A stretch of DNA of 64,000 nt from Stieleria bergensis. GTDB lineage: Bacteria; Planctomycetota; Planctomycetia; Pirellulales; Pirellulaceae. Position numbers and translations under genes: made by a program. The stretch spans positions 124,001-188,000 of the forward strand of contig CP036272.1 in NCBI GenBank assembly GCA_007745635.1, written 5' to 3'. Shown here piece by piece: positions 1 to 9,166 of this stretch. The notes under the pieces were generated by a model. It did not search any database. It was not told where the DNA came from and saw only the letters and a program-made list of their open reading frames with translations. Position 1 is the stretch's first letter; each line of letters begins with the position of its first letter.

Positions 1-464
1 TTGATACCGCAGGCGCCAACATGAACGAACGCATGGAACAGGATGGGCAAAGCAAATTCAACCCCGGCGAAGGCAAGCTGGTCGTCGACTTTGTCAACGA
101 GTTGATCACCGCCGGGATGCAACGTGATCAGATCGCCGTGATCGCGCCTTATGCAGCTCAGGTTCGTTGGTTGCGCCGGAACTCCTCGATGCGAGACATC
201 GAAGTGGATACCGTGGACGGTTTCCAAGGCCGCGAGAAGGAAGCGGTAATCATTACGTTCACCCGCAGCAATGATCGAGGCGAGATCGGGTTCCTGGCCG
301 ACACCAGACGCACCAACGTTGCCTTGACCAGAGCGCGGCGGAAACTGATCGTGATTGGTGATAGCGCGACCTTGGGTAGCAATCCCTTTTATGGAAAACT
401 GTTGGAGTATTTCGAAAACGCCAACGCCTATCGAAGCGTGTTTGAGTTCGGCGTGGACGCGTAA
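1..464 (+). CDS. SF1 DNA/RNA helicase, C-terminal part (5' partial)
   Basis: This is the C-terminal end of a superfamily 1 helicase of the Upf1/SMUBP-2/DNA2 type, an ATP-driven unwinding enzyme. The reading frame is open through the left edge: the codons before the first ATG at 21 read DTAGAN, so that ATG is internal and the real start lies outside the window. Visible helicase motifs are the segment around IAVIAPYAAQV (motif IV region), VDTVDGFQGREKEAVIITFTRS (motif V, with the typical DGFQG(R/K)E core) and NVALTRARRKLIVIGD (motif VI, with the arginine finger in ALTRAR). The last 30 residues carry no recognisable domain. The assignment to the AAA_12/SF1B group is firm; the exact substrate cannot be told from this fragment. 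Confidence 0.9.
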   Translation, partial: DTAGANMNERMEQDGQSKFNPGEGKLVVDFVNELITAGMQRDQIAVIAPYAAQVRWLRRNSSMRDIEVDTVDGFQGREKEAVIITFTRSNDRGEIGFLADTRRTNVALTRARRKLIVIGDSATLGSNPFYGKLLEYFENANAYRSVFEFGVDA

Positions 465-581
465 CAGACAAAAGCCAGTCATTCCAGGTAAGCCCCGCTC
501 GCGAACGCGTTAAGCTTGCGTTTACGATATGATGGGAGACCTGCGAATGTTGCTGTTCACCGCGTCTCGTTGGTTTGTCTC

Positions 582-2930
582 ATGTCCCCGAATTTTCTTT
601 GCACCGCGATTAGCGGTTTGCTGACGCTAGCCTTGAGTGTGTTTCTTAGTTGCGAACTTTCTGCTCAGCCAGTGCCACCTGATCAGCCAGTGCCGCCTTG
701 GCCGGTGCTAAAGCCCTCCCGTGATCGCCAGCCGCTACCGGGAACCCAGCCATTGCTGGGGGAGCATGATTTTGCGGATGTCATCCTGGATGGTGTGGAT
801 CAGTTTTTGCAACAAAAGATTGACCAGTCCAAACGAAATCGTTCCCGTCCCGATGCACAATCTTCCGGTGACCGACGAACTCGTTTTGGAAACCAGTTGG
901 GCTTGCATCGCGACCAATGGGTGGACAATGGTCAGTTTTCGCGGTTGGGAGGCATCGCCGCGGCGCCCACCGAGATCATCGGCGTTTGCCTGACCAAAGT
1001 CAGTTGGTCGGCATTTGCCGGCGTGCAGGGATTCGGGTTGTTGCTGCAACCGGCGAAGACTCCGGTTGCCAATGTGATTCTGATCCCGGACGCAGACCAG
1101 GATCCGTTAGAGTTTGTGGTTGCCGCGGGCAACGAACCGTCTAATGGCGGACCGGCCTGGGCGTTGGCAAACGCGGGTTGCCGCGTGCTGATCCCGCTGC
1201 TTGTCGATCGTTCGATCAACAGGTATCGCTTGACCGAACGAGAATGGTTGCATCGTCCTGCCTGGGAACTGGGACGGACTCTGACAACATATGAAATGCA
1301 TCAAGTTCGCGCCGCCATCGGCTGTTTGCAACGACTGCCCGCCACCGGATCTGGCAAGTGCTTGCTCGGTGGCTGGGGCGAAGGTGGGCGGCTGGCGATG
1401 TATGTTGGGGCCGTTGACCAGCGGGTCGCTGGAACCTTGATCAGTGGCTACTTTGGGCCGCGAGATTCGTTGTGGACTGAACCTGCCGAACGCTCGGTGT
1501 TCGGGTTGTTGAACGAGTTTGGTGATGCGGAAATCGTTTCGTTGCTGGGGAACCGTGGGGCGTTCATCGAGCATTGCCCAGGTCCCACATTCGGCTATCG
1601 ATTGGACGAAGATGGCGAGATTCAAATCCTGACAACGCCTGCTGGTTTGCCGGGCAAGCCCGGAAAGTTACCGCAGTTCGACGCTCAAGCGGTGAACGAT
1701 GAGGCGCAGCGAATCGCAAACCGTGACGCGATCGAGCTGATTCATCGCCCGTCGCCGTTGTCATCCGAGACGCTGCAGGCATGGCTGAATCTGTCCGGTG
1801 TCGCGGCAACGATTGATCCCAATGCCGTGGTGAATGCCAGTGATCAAACGCTGCGACAATCGCTGCAATTGCGTCCCTACCAAGAGCGGTTGGTCGAGCA
1901 ATTGAGGCGGCACAATCAATGGGCCTTGAACGATTCGCGGCGCATTCGGCAAGCACGCATGAAAGCCCTGGATACATCCTCGATCGATGCGTATGCCGAC
2001 GCCTGCGAGCCACTTCGCCGCGAGTTTGCTGAGCAAGTCATCGGTCAGTTTGACGACAAGTTGTTGCCCGCCAATGCACGCTCGCGAAAGTATCAAGAAG
2101 GACCGCTGACGGTGAGCTACGAAGTCACGTTGGATGTCTTTCCCGGTGTCATCGCGTATGGGATTTTGACTTTGCCAAAGGACCTGTCGATGGAGGGGAC
2201 AGAGAAACGACCGGTGATCGTTTGCCAACACGGTTTAGAGGGACGCCCGCAAGATGTGATCGGTGAATCCAAGTTCAAAGCTTACGCGGCATTTGCAACT
2301 CGGTTGGCAGAACGAGGCTTTGTCACCTTTGCGCCGCAGAACTTCTACATCAAACAGGATCGCTTTCGTTTGATGCAGTTCAAAAGCAATTCGATTGGCC
2401 GAACGCTATTTTCGGTCATCGTGCCTCAGCATCGTCAGATCACAGATTGGTTGGCGGAGTTGCCATTCGTCGATGATCGGAAAATCGCCTTTTATGGTCT
2501 TAGCTACGGAGGCAAATCTGCGATGCGGATCCCTCCGCTGGTGCCACGTTATTGCTTGTCGATCTGTTCGGCTGACTTTAACGAATGGATTTGGAAGAAC
2601 GCTGCGACCGATCCTGCTTCGCTGCGCTACAGCTATGCCAACAAAGGCGAATACGAGATCTTTGAGTTTAATCTTGGCAACACGTTCAATTACGCCGAGA
2701 TGGCCGCCTTGATTGCACCGCGTCCGTTCATGGTCGAACGGGGGCACTTTGATGGTGTTGCGCCCGACGAAACGGTGGCGTATGAATTTGCCAAAGTCAG
2801 AAACCTCTACCAAGCGAGACTGGGACTTGAAGACCGCTGTGAAATTGAATGGTTTGTCGGCCCCCATCAAATCAATGGTGTCCAGACCTTTGAGTTTCTA
2901 GAGAAGCATCTTGGTATCGCCATACCGTAG
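582..2930 (+). CDS. Secreted tandem alpha/beta-hydrolase-fold protein
   Basis: A predicted exported hydrolase of about 782 residues, acting outside the cytoplasm. I chose ATG 582 because it opens directly on a signal peptide (MSPNFLCTAISG...LSAQ); the frame is open back to a TTG at 516, but that adds a non-signal-like leader. The C-terminal third (about residues 500-780) is an alpha/beta hydrolase of the acetyl-xylan-esterase/dienelactone-hydrolase kind: a strand plus oxyanion region (VIVCQHGLEG), then the nucleophile elbow G-L-S-Y-G with Ser at residue 641, and a late Asp-Gly region and His (GPHQING). The middle region (about 150-300) looks like a second hydrolase fold, with ILIPDAD, and an elbow-like GGWGEGG in which the nucleophile position is Gly. 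The esterase class is inferred; the substrate is unknown. No obvious operon partner. Confidence 0.75.
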   Translation: MSPNFLCTAISGLLTLALSVFLSCELSAQPVPPDQPVPPWPVLKPSRDRQPLPGTQPLLGEHDFADVILDGVDQFLQQKIDQSKRNRSRPDAQSSGDRRTRFGNQLGLHRDQWVDNGQFSRLGGIAAAPTEIIGVCLTKVSWSAFAGVQGFGLLLQPAKTPVANVILIPDADQDPLEFVVAAGNEPSNGGPAWALANAGCRVLIPLLVDRSINRYRLTEREWLHRPAWELGRTLTTYEMHQVRAAIGCLQRLPATGSGKCLLGGWGEGGRLAMYVGAVDQRVAGTLISGYFGPRDSLWTEPAERSVFGLLNEFGDAEIVSLLGNRGAFIEHCPGPTFGYRLDEDGEIQILTTPAGLPGKPGKLPQFDAQAVNDEAQRIANRDAIELIHRPSPLSSETLQAWLNLSGVAATIDPNAVVNASDQTLRQSLQLRPYQERLVEQLRRHNQWALNDSRRIRQARMKALDTSSIDAYADACEPLRREFAEQVIGQFDDKLLPANARSRKYQEGPLTVSYEVTLDVFPGVIAYGILTLPKDLSMEGTEKRPVIVCQHGLEGRPQDVIGESKFKAYAAFATRLAERGFVTFAPQNFYIKQDRFRLMQFKSNSIGRTLFSVIVPQHRQITDWLAELPFVDDRKIAFYGLSYGGKSAMRIPPLVPRYCLSICSADFNEWIWKNAATDPASLRYSYANKGEYEIFEFNLGNTFNYAEMAALIAPRPFMVERGHFDGVAPDETVAYEFAKVRNLYQARLGLEDRCEIEWFVGPHQINGVQTFEFLEKHLGIAIP

Positions 2931-3017
2931 TGCGTGACGCTGGCCAGGGCATCGGATGCCAGCCGCTCCGCTGAAACAAACGCAGTTCGTTGCAAACGAA
3001 GTGGATGATCAGGCTGC

Positions 3018-3359
3018 TCAGGTCGATGGGCGTTGCGCTTGCATCAATTCATGGCATCGCCGAGTCGCTTCACGCCATTGGCCTGCCTCGGCAGTTTCAA
3101 TGATTTGCTGCAATGACTCCAGCGAAGCAGAGCCATCCGGCGTCAAGTCAAGCTGTTCTTGCCAAAGTTTAGCGACGGCCTGGAGCTGTTTCTCATTCTG
3201 GCGATTGCAGGCTGAATACAAGGCAACCGCAAGGTTCCATGAGTTGTCGTCTAGCTGTACCTCTTGGCGTGGCCAAAACCACCACCCGGCAACCAACAAC
3301 ACCGCAGCGCCGATGGACAGTTTCCAGCCAACCGTTGCTTGGGAAGGATCTCGATTCAT
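3018..3359 (-). CDS. Small single-pass membrane protein, translationally coupled to the pseudopilin
   Basis: About 113 residues of unknown function. The start is ATG at 3359, which overlaps the stop codon of the upstream pseudopilin gene in an ATGA arrangement, pointing to translational coupling. A longer frame exists to 3413 but would overlap the pseudopilin by 58 bases. The N-terminus is short and polar (MNRDPSQATVGWK), followed by one hydrophobic segment (LSIGAAVLLVAGWWFW) and then a soluble, helix-rich tail with many Gln, Leu and Glu residues. The topology suggests a cytoplasmic N-terminus with the tail in the periplasm. The coupling suggests it works with the pseudopilin-like protein, but no domain is recognised. 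Confidence 0.7.
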   Translation of the reverse strand: MNRDPSQATVGWKLSIGAAVLLVAGWWFWPRQEVQLDDNSWNLAVALYSACNRQNEKQLQAVAKLWQEQLDLTPDGSASLESLQQIIETAEAGQWREATRRCHELMQAQRPST

Positions 3360-4483
3360 AACTTTTCCCAGTCGATGGTCTCGTGTTCGGCCATGCTGCT
3401 CAGTTCCGCCCACACCATTAAGTCAATGAATTCGGTGACAAAGCGAACCGAACCATCACCAAACCCGACATAGCCTCCGCCGGAGTGCTGTGAATACATT
3501 TGGCCAACGTGATAAGTCGGAAAGTTAATTGGGTGAATGATCGGTGTTCCAGTGATGTCTAGCTCGCCGCCAGAGGGTCCCGCATGAACCAACGTCAGTG
3601 TCGCCGCCGCATCGGGGCCGTTCTCCGGTGAAGTGAATCGAGGGAACGTAAAGGCGCCGGGAACCACACCGACCCAAGTCTTTTCGCTCAGGAACGAACT
3701 GTGTTCACCGAAGAAGATGGTGTTGCTTAAGCCATCCAGGCAATCGCGAGCACGTGTGTTCGAATTGCGAAAGAAGGGACCATCGGCGACCTGTGAAGCA
3801 TCGCCGTCAATGGAGACGATCTTTGTTGTCCCCCGATAGATGTCCGTGAAGACCTCGCCCGTTGCTGCGGAACCACACTCGCCCCAGCAGCTTTCTTGGC
3901 CATGACTGGCAACGTAATGGCTGCGTCCAAGTCGCAGCGCTCGATTGCCAATCATCAATTCAGCGCCGTTTTCGTCGCGCACTGTGAAGGGGCCATCGCC
4001 GCCGGTTGAACTGGGACAGAGATAGCTGGGCAGTGTCGTTGCCACCGCATCGGCGTTTTGATCCGACCAAATCGATTGATCAAACCGAATCTGTTCAAAC
4101 AGTGGCTGAGCTTCCATGTAGGGCAGGATCGCAGAAGCCCAGCCCCAGCCGGGAGCCGCATCCCAGGTGACTGGATCAATCTGTGCATAGCCCGGCCCCG
4201 CGCCGTTCCGCGTGCGATAGGACACATAGCCCGGAGCAAACTGCTTGAATGCGGTGTGGTAATTGTGGCTGGCCAGCGAAATCTGCTTGATGCGATTGCT
4301 GCACTGCGTCCGCCGGGCGGCTTCGCGAGCCGCTTGAACTGCCGGTAGCAACAGCCCAACCAGAATGCCGATGATGGCAATCACCACCAGTAGCTCAATC
4401 AGCGTGAATCCGCGCCGTCCCGCAGCGGGGCCAAACCGTTGGCCAGGATCAATCGCAGCAGGGTCGCAAGAGGTCAGTCCCAT
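3356..4483 (-). CDS. DUF1559 type-IV-pilin-like (pseudopilin) protein
   Basis: A 375-residue member of the planctomycete DUF1559 family. The N-terminus carries a prepilin-type cleavage and methylation motif: R-R-G-F-T-L-I-E-L-L followed by VVIAIIGILVGLLLPAVQAAREAARR. In type II secretion pseudopilins and type IV pilins the peptidase cuts after this Gly and the Phe is N-methylated. The rest includes the SNRIKQISLASHNYH segment and a C-terminal FGDGSVRFV motif that are standard for DUF1559. Such genes occur in large paralogous sets in planctomycetes and their role is not established. About 25 residues precede the cleavage motif, so a shorter start is possible. It is followed, with a 4-base overlap, by the small membrane protein at 3018-3359. 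Confidence 0.93.
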   Translation of the reverse strand: MGLTSCDPAAIDPGQRFGPAAGRRGFTLIELLVVIAIIGILVGLLLPAVQAAREAARRTQCSNRIKQISLASHNYHTAFKQFAPGYVSYRTRNGAGPGYAQIDPVTWDAAPGWGWASAILPYMEAQPLFEQIRFDQSIWSDQNADAVATTLPSYLCPSSTGGDGPFTVRDENGAELMIGNRALRLGRSHYVASHGQESCWGECGSAATGEVFTDIYRGTTKIVSIDGDASQVADGPFFRNSNTRARDCLDGLSNTIFFGEHSSFLSEKTWVGVVPGAFTFPRFTSPENGPDAAATLTLVHAGPSGGELDITGTPIIHPINFPTYHVGQMYSQHSGGGYVGFGDGSVRFVTEFIDLMVWAELSSMAEHETIDWEKL

Positions 4484-4515
4484 GGCAGTGCTCGGTCATT
4501 CATCGGATGAGAAGG

Positions 4516-4543
4516 CCAAAAGTTAGCTTCGGCTAACTTTTGG
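4516..4543. repeat. Perfect 12-bp palindrome with TTCG loop
   Basis: The left arm CCAAAAGTTAGC (4516-4527), loop TTCG (4528-4531) and right arm GCTAACTTTTGG (4532-4543) form a perfect hairpin. UUCG is an unusually stable tetraloop when closed by C-G, as here. An A-rich run follows at 4551. It sits 32 bases upstream of the pseudopilin start. A shorter relative lies at 4608-4621. Confidence 0.85.
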
Positions 4544-4607
4544 TGAGGGCAAAAAAAACGACTCCAAGGCCTTCGTTCAGGCAGAGGTGTCGCCAGGCAG
4601 GTAAAAC

Positions 4608-4621
4608 TTAGCTTCGGCTAA
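4608..4621. repeat. Second TTAGC-TTCG-GCTAA palindrome
   Basis: TTAGC, loop TTCG, then GCTAA: the same core as the palindrome at 4516-4543, with a shorter stem. Two copies within 110 bases mark this as a repeated intergenic element rather than a chance hairpin. Confidence 0.75.
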
Positions 4622-4862
4622 CAATTCTAGGTTCAATCGAGTCGCCCCAGCAAGGTGGCTCTGTGGCGGAGCGTCCATTTTTTGCCTTTCGGTGCAGATC
4701 GTTCCGTTAGGGAAAGCTAGTGAGGTTGCAAGAGCAGAACGATGCCGTATCTGTGTGAGTTCACCGAAGCAGATCTGGATCGACCGCCTTCCGAACGTAA
4801 CCGTACACCAGAACCGTTGTTGGCGCGGGTGGTGGGCTTCTCTTTTGCACGCGGAGGTGCCC

Positions 4863-5199
4863 ATGTCTCGATTGAAAACTTACAAGCTTTGGCAGCAGCG
4901 GTTGTTGCGCTTTGATGCCTCACAGATGACGGTGACTCAGTTCTGCCTTAGTGAAGGTATTTCACAGGCTTCTTTCTACAAGTGGAAAAAGAGGTTCCAG
5001 GATCCCTCTGTTCAGCCCAAGACGCAACTGGCAAAACCGGAGGCTCAATTCATTCCGCTGCGACTGACCGCTGATTCCGCGAACGACGCCACGGTGAACT
5101 CTCGCCAACACGACGATCGAACTCCCCGGCAGGGTTCGCATTCGCGTGGAAGTCCCCGCTGACCGCAAGCCCGTCGATCGCGCGGAGGCTCAAGCATGA
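4863..5199 (+). pseudogene. IS66 TnpA-like protein, frameshifted
   Basis: The N-terminal part from ATG 4863 (MSRLKTYKLWQQRLLRF...) has the IS66 OrfA helix-turn-helix segment TVTQFCLSEGISQASFYKWKKRFQ, which in intact elements probably binds DNA. Near 5095-5103 the original frame is lost: reading on gives an unrelated tail ending at 5162. The +1 frame gives TIELPGRVRIRVEVPADRKPVDR, the normal IS66 OrfA C-terminus, ending at TGA 5197-5199. That stop overlaps the tnpB ATG at 5196 (ATGA), the native IS66 arrangement, which supports a frameshift mutation rather than a real short protein. Confidence 0.85.
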
Positions 5200-5448
5200 T
5201 CGGCTTGCCCACTTCAGCGCCGATCGATCTGTGCACTCAGGCCGTTGATTTTCGCAAAGGCTTCGATGGCTTGACCGGAATCATTACCACTTCGATGAAC
5301 CAGCGCGTCGCCGATGGATCGCTGTTCCTGTTTGTCAATCGCAGGCAAGATCGCATCAAAGCCTTGTGGTGGGAGACTGGCGGACGGACTCTTTGGTACC
5401 AAAGGCCCTGAGCAGGGGACGGTTGACGGGCAGGCTGCCGTGTTCTGA
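5196..5448 (+). pseudogene. IS66 TnpB (Orf2-like) protein, truncated
   Basis: From ATG 5196: MIGLPTSAPIDLCTQAVDFRKGFDGL, then LFLFVNRRQDRIKALWWETGGRTLWYQR. This is the IS66 Orf2 signature (D-x-R-K-G-F-D-G-L, F-x-N-R-R-x-D-R-I-K, L-W-Y). The frame stops at 5411 after 71 residues, against about 115 in intact copies. In the neighbouring frame at 5410 the text resumes as EQGTV, matching the family's L-E-x-G-T continuation, until TGA 5446-5448. So there is a second small indel near 5403-5409 followed by loss of the remainder. Confidence 0.85.
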
Positions 5449-5515
5449 GTATCCTATGCTGGTTCGGTGATTCTTTCCCCAATCGTTTTTTTTACACAAC
5501 AAGTGCGAGTCGTTG

Positions 5516-6874
5516 ATGATCAACAAAGCAAGATTTCTGCATTTCGGGACGCTGTTCTGTCTGTTCCTGGTCAGTTTGCCAGCCGGGGCACAGAACCCGC
5601 CGTATGACGTTTTTCCTGATGCCGAAGCGCCTTATTACCGAGTTCGCTATGAAGCATCAACCGAGCCGGGCAAGTTGATCTTTCCGGTCAAGTACACGGT
5701 CTGGATTCCGCCTCAGGTCAAAACGCTGCGCGGTTTGATTGTGCATCAACATGGATGCGGCGAAGGATCTTGCAAGTCTGGGCTGACCGGTGCGTTTGAT
5801 TTGCACTGGCAGGCATTGGCAGCCAAACATGGCTGCGCGTTGATGGCGCCTTCGTATGAACAGCCTCAGAAGGCTGACTGTCAGATGTGGTGTGACCCGC
5901 GGAACGGATCGGCGGACGCGTTTTTGCAAAGCTTAGTCGATCTTGGCAAGCTGTCTGGCCATGCAGAACTTGCCGAAGTGCCTTGGGCGTTGTGGGGGCA
6001 CAGCGGTGGCGGCCATTGGGCGGGCGGCATGACGATGCTGTATCCAGACCGAGTTGCCGCAACCTGGTTGCGTTCGGGAGTCCCCATGCTGGAAGTCAAT
6101 CCAGATCGGCCGGGCATCAAGCCCCATCAGCTTCCCAAAGCGGCATTGTCGGTGCCAGTGATGTGTAACCCGGGAACCAAAGAAGGTGTGACGGTGAAGG
6201 ATGGTCGATTTGCTCGCGTTTGGCCGGCCAATGAAGCTTTCTTTTATCGCATGCGCGGCGAAGGAGCGTTGATTGGGATCTCTGTTGATCCTCTGACCGC
6301 CCATGAATGTGGCAACCAGCGCTACATGGCGATTCCCTGGCTGGACGAGTGTTTGGCCAAACGCCTTGCCAAGGGTGACGATCAAACGTTACGACCGATG
6401 CCTACCGACGAGGTGTACTTGGCAACCGTGCTGGAGACCAAGCCAGTCGCTGAAAAGCAATACAATGGTGACGCTGCGAAAGCGATTTGGTTACCCAGCC
6501 AGCGAATCGCTCAGCAGTGGTCGCAATATGTCACGGACACCAAGATTGCCGACAACACGCCTCCGCCCGCAGTTCAACAGGTCAGTGTCAAGGACGGCGT
6601 GTTGACATGGCAGCCACAAGCGGACTTGGAAAGCGGCATCAGCCATTTCTTGATTCAACATCAAGGGAAAACGATCGGGCGAGTTCCTGAGACGCCCGCG
6701 AATCGCTTTGGCCGGCCACTGTTTCAAGGGCTGCAGTACAGTGACACGCCCGACATGCCTCTGGTCGAAGCTCAGTTTGAGTTGCCTGCCGAGCTTGCCA
6801 GCGGAGCAAGCGTGACCGTCATCACGGTCAGTACGGTCGGCGGCAAGAGTGAGCCCGCTGGTTTGGCGCGTTAG
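5516..6874 (+). CDS. Secreted alpha/beta-hydrolase-fold protein
   Basis: About 452 residues starting at ATG 5516. A signal peptide is clear ([25 protein letters not shown]). The central part is an alpha/beta hydrolase: a strand with [14 protein letters not shown], and a nucleophile elbow G-H-S-G-G-G near residue 165 ([14 protein letters not shown]), followed by [10 protein letters not shown]. The arrangement recalls PHB-depolymerase/feruloyl-esterase-like secreted hydrolases. Several Cys residues suggest disulfides, fitting an exported enzyme. Roughly the last 110 residues look like a beta-rich accessory (fibronectin-III-like) domain, seen in [21 protein letters not shown]. The substrate is unknown. 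The gene converges on the SulP transporter gene with 28 bases between stops. Confidence 0.8.
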   Translation: MINKARFLHFGTLFCLFLVSLPAGAQNPPYDVFPDAEAPYYRVRYEASTEPGKLIFPVKYTVWIPPQVKTLRGLIVHQHGCGEGSCKSGLTGAFDLHWQALAAKHGCALMAPSYEQPQKADCQMWCDPRNGSADAFLQSLVDLGKLSGHAELAEVPWALWGHSGGGHWAGGMTMLYPDRVAATWLRSGVPMLEVNPDRPGIKPHQLPKAALSVPVMCNPGTKEGVTVKDGRFARVWPANEAFFYRMRGEGALIGISVDPLTAHECGNQRYMAIPWLDECLAKRLAKGDDQTLRPMPTDEVYLATVLETKPVAEKQYNGDAAKAIWLPSQRIAQQWSQYVTDTKIADNTPPPAVQQVSVKDGVLTWQPQADLESGISHFLIQHQGKTIGRVPETPANRFGRPLFQGLQYSDTPDMPLVEAQFELPAELASGASVTVITVSTVGGKSEPAGLAR

Positions 6875-6902
6875 CAGTTGGGCCCTGTTGAGTCGCCGCC
6901 GA

Positions 6903-8636
6903 TTAACCGAGACGATCGGTGGCGACATGGTACTGAGGGTCTTCGGCTAAATTGACTTCGACCAAGTCGCCTGCTTTGTCTAACAGCGCTTTGCATTCAG
7001 CGCTAAGGTGAGTCAAGCGAAGCCGTTTGCCGGCGGCATTGTACTTTTCGGTCAGTGCGTTGATCGCTTCCATGCCGGACTGGTCGTAGACACGTGTGAA
7101 GTAAAAATCGATCACGACGTCGTCGGGGTCCTTGGAGACATCGAACAGTTCTTTGAAGGAGGTTGTCGACGCAAAGAACAGTGGTCCGTGAAGCTGGTAC
7201 GTCTTGATGCCATCATCGTCGACCAATTCTTCGGCACCCAAGTGCGTGGCGTGTTGCCATGCGAAGATGCAAGCCGACACGACAACACCCAAGATCACAG
7301 CGGTTGCCAAATCGTGCATCAACACGGTGTAACCAGCGACCAGCAGCATCACCAAGTAATCTGACTTGGGGATCCGCCGAGCCATCTTGATCGATGCCCA
7401 TTCAAAGGTACCGATGACGACCATGAACATCACGCCAACGAGTGCTGCCATGGGGATCATGACAATCCAGGGCGAAAGAAACAGGACAAATGCCAGCAGC
7501 AAGCAGGCGGCCGTGATCCCGCTGAGCCGTCCGCGGCCACCGGAGTTCACATTGATCAGTGACTGACCGATCATGGCACAGCCTCCCATCCCGCCGAACA
7601 GACCACAGACGATATTGGCCAAGCCTTGGCCGATGCATTCACGGTTGCCCTGGCCGCGAGTCTCGGTGATTTCATCGATTAGCGTCAGAGTCATCAAGGA
7701 CTCGATCAAGCCAACGCCAGCCAACGTTAATGCAAAGGGGAAAATGATCCACAGTGTTTCCCAGTTCATCGGTGGTAGCAGATACTGCTCGTCCTGAAAG
7801 AACAGTTGGGGCAGGCCGCCTTCGATGGAACCGCTGGATTGTTCCAACGCCATCGCGGCGGTCAGCGTGGTGGTGGCAGCGGTTGCCTCGACCGCTGAAA
7901 CGTTTTCGCTACCTGCTTGAGCGACAAGCTCTGCCGCCGCGCTGTCTTCGATCAACATTGCGGCGCTCTTTTCTTTGAGCATGTCACCGACGGTCGCCAT
8001 CGCGCTGGTGGAACCGGCGGTGTCCTGCAGGAACCCCGACTGATTCACGCCCACCGAAATCAGGGTGACGGTCAAGATTGCTACCAAGGACGCGGGCACG
8101 GCGCGAGTCAACTTGGGCAGCAGGTAAATGATGCCCATCGTCAGAGCGACCATGCCTAGCATGAGCCACAGTTTGGCACCCCCAAGGTAGGCGAGTTCTC
8201 CTGTGTCCAAGTCCAGTGTTTTGAAGCTGCTCAACTGAGCCATGCCGATCACGATTGCCAGCCCATTGACAAATCCCAGCATCACCGAGTGTGGCACCAT
8301 GCGGATCAGTTTGCCCAATCTGGCAGCGCCGATGGTGCATTGAATCAATCCACAGAGAATCACGGCGGGGAACAGATATTCCACACCGTGCATGGCGACC
8401 AAGCCAACGACGACCACAGCCATCGCACCGGTGGCACCTGAGATCATGCCCGGACGCCCACCGAAGATGGCTGTCAGCAAGCCGATGAAGAAGGCCGAAT
8501 ACAAACCGACCTGCGGGGCGACGCCAGCAACAAACGCGAACGCGACCGCTTCAGGAACCAACGCCAGAGCAACAGTCATGCCCGATAAAACGTCGTCTTT
8601 GTAACTACCGGCTTGGTTGCGAAAGAAGTTCAGCAT
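6903..8636 (-). CDS. SulP-family anion transporter with STAS domain
   Basis: A 577-residue inner-membrane transporter of the SulP (SLC26-like) family, which moves sulfate, bicarbonate or related anions, usually with Na+ or H+. The N-terminus shows the typical [25 protein letters not shown] and the [29 protein letters not shown] helices; about a dozen membrane segments follow to roughly residue 430. Residues from about 460 to the end form a STAS domain ([37 protein letters not shown]). An Ala/Thr/Glu-rich insertion of about 50 residues (220-271) lies between the family's VGD and GGLP positions. Substrate cannot be decided; bicarbonate uptake by BicA-like members is one option. Confidence 0.93.
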   Translation of the reverse strand: MLNFFRNQAGSYKDDVLSGMTVALALVPEAVAFAFVAGVAPQVGLYSAFFIGLLTAIFGGRPGMISGATGAMAVVVVGLVAMHGVEYLFPAVILCGLIQCTIGAARLGKLIRMVPHSVMLGFVNGLAIVIGMAQLSSFKTLDLDTGELAYLGGAKLWLMLGMVALTMGIIYLLPKLTRAVPASLVAILTVTLISVGVNQSGFLQDTAGSTSAMATVGDMLKEKSAAMLIEDSAAAELVAQAGSENVSAVEATAATTTLTAAMALEQSSGSIEGGLPQLFFQDEQYLLPPMNWETLWIIFPFALTLAGVGLIESLMTLTLIDEITETRGQGNRECIGQGLANIVCGLFGGMGGCAMIGQSLINVNSGGRGRLSGITAACLLLAFVLFLSPWIVMIPMAALVGVMFMVVIGTFEWASIKMARRIPKSDYLVMLLVAGYTVLMHDLATAVILGVVVSACIFAWQHATHLGAEELVDDDGIKTYQLHGPLFFASTTSFKELFDVSKDPDDVVIDFYFTRVYDQSGMEAINALTEKYNAAGKRLRLTHLSAECKALLDKAGDLVEVNLAEDPQYHVATDRLG

Positions 8637-9166
8637 GAAGGTTGACTGTCGAATCTGTTTAGGAGGTCACTTTGCAATTCTTATTCTTTTCAAGCGGGGA
8701 ATACTAATAGCCCGTCCCGTTTGGTCAACCGTGTCGCGGAGTGCACTCGGACCACCCGCTGGCGAGTTTCCCCCGAGTCCGATTTGGAGGTGAGTTTGAT
8801 TCACCTTCCGGGGCAACAGTGAACGCTTGCAGCGACGTAAACCGGCCAATCGTTGATGGAATGAAGCACAGAAAACTTTTGCTTCTTGGTGGTTTCTGAT
8901 CCTGAGGGAGCGGTGTTTTGCAAGCCCTGTGTGGCATCGGCCAGAATCCAGCCGGGCAGCCGGCAGTCAGTCAACCTTCCGCCAGCACGGCAGCCAGCAT
9001 GAAACAGCAGCGTGAAACTTGTCCCAACCGTCTCCCGAGCGTGCTTCAGTGGCGATCATGCTTCGGTGGCGATCGCGCTGTCCGGCGTTCCTCTTGACGG
9101 CTTTTGGCTGGATTGGGTATTCGCCAACGTCGCCCCCATCGCCGGACTATGGATCACAACCCGCCC
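8637..9166. other. 530-base divergent intergenic region
   Basis: Lies between the divergently transcribed SulP gene and the lipoprotein gene, so both promoters should be here. No reading frame in it looks like protein. A 17-base tandem near-repeat (TGCTTCAGTGGCGATCA at 9042-9058, TGCTTCGGTGGCGATCG at 9059-9075) lies about 90 bases before the lipoprotein start. Confidence 0.5.

Larger units (their letters stand above)
4484..4862. other. Gene-poor stretch with two TTCG-loop palindromes
   Basis: No convincing gene between the pseudopilin start and the IS66 remnant. The stretch holds two related palindromes (listed separately) and a run of eight A at 4551-4558. A 57-codon frame from ATG 4742 to 4915 is open but overlaps the tnpA remnant in another frame and resembles nothing known to me. 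Confidence 0.5.
4863..5448 (+). mobile_element. IS66-family insertion sequence remnant
   Basis: Carries the first two IS66 accessory frames (tnpA- and tnpB-like), both frameshifted, and nothing of the large DDE transposase gene tnpC. The tnpB part breaks off around 5448, only 67 bases before the next gene. Terminal inverted repeats and target duplications were not found, so the boundaries given are those of recognisable coding sequence. It is inert by itself. Confidence 0.85.

Noticed and set aside
4742-4915. 57-codon frame overlapping the start of the IS66 tnpA remnant
   Set aside because: The tnpA frame is supported by family motifs; this frame has no match that I recognise and shares most of its length with the remnant.
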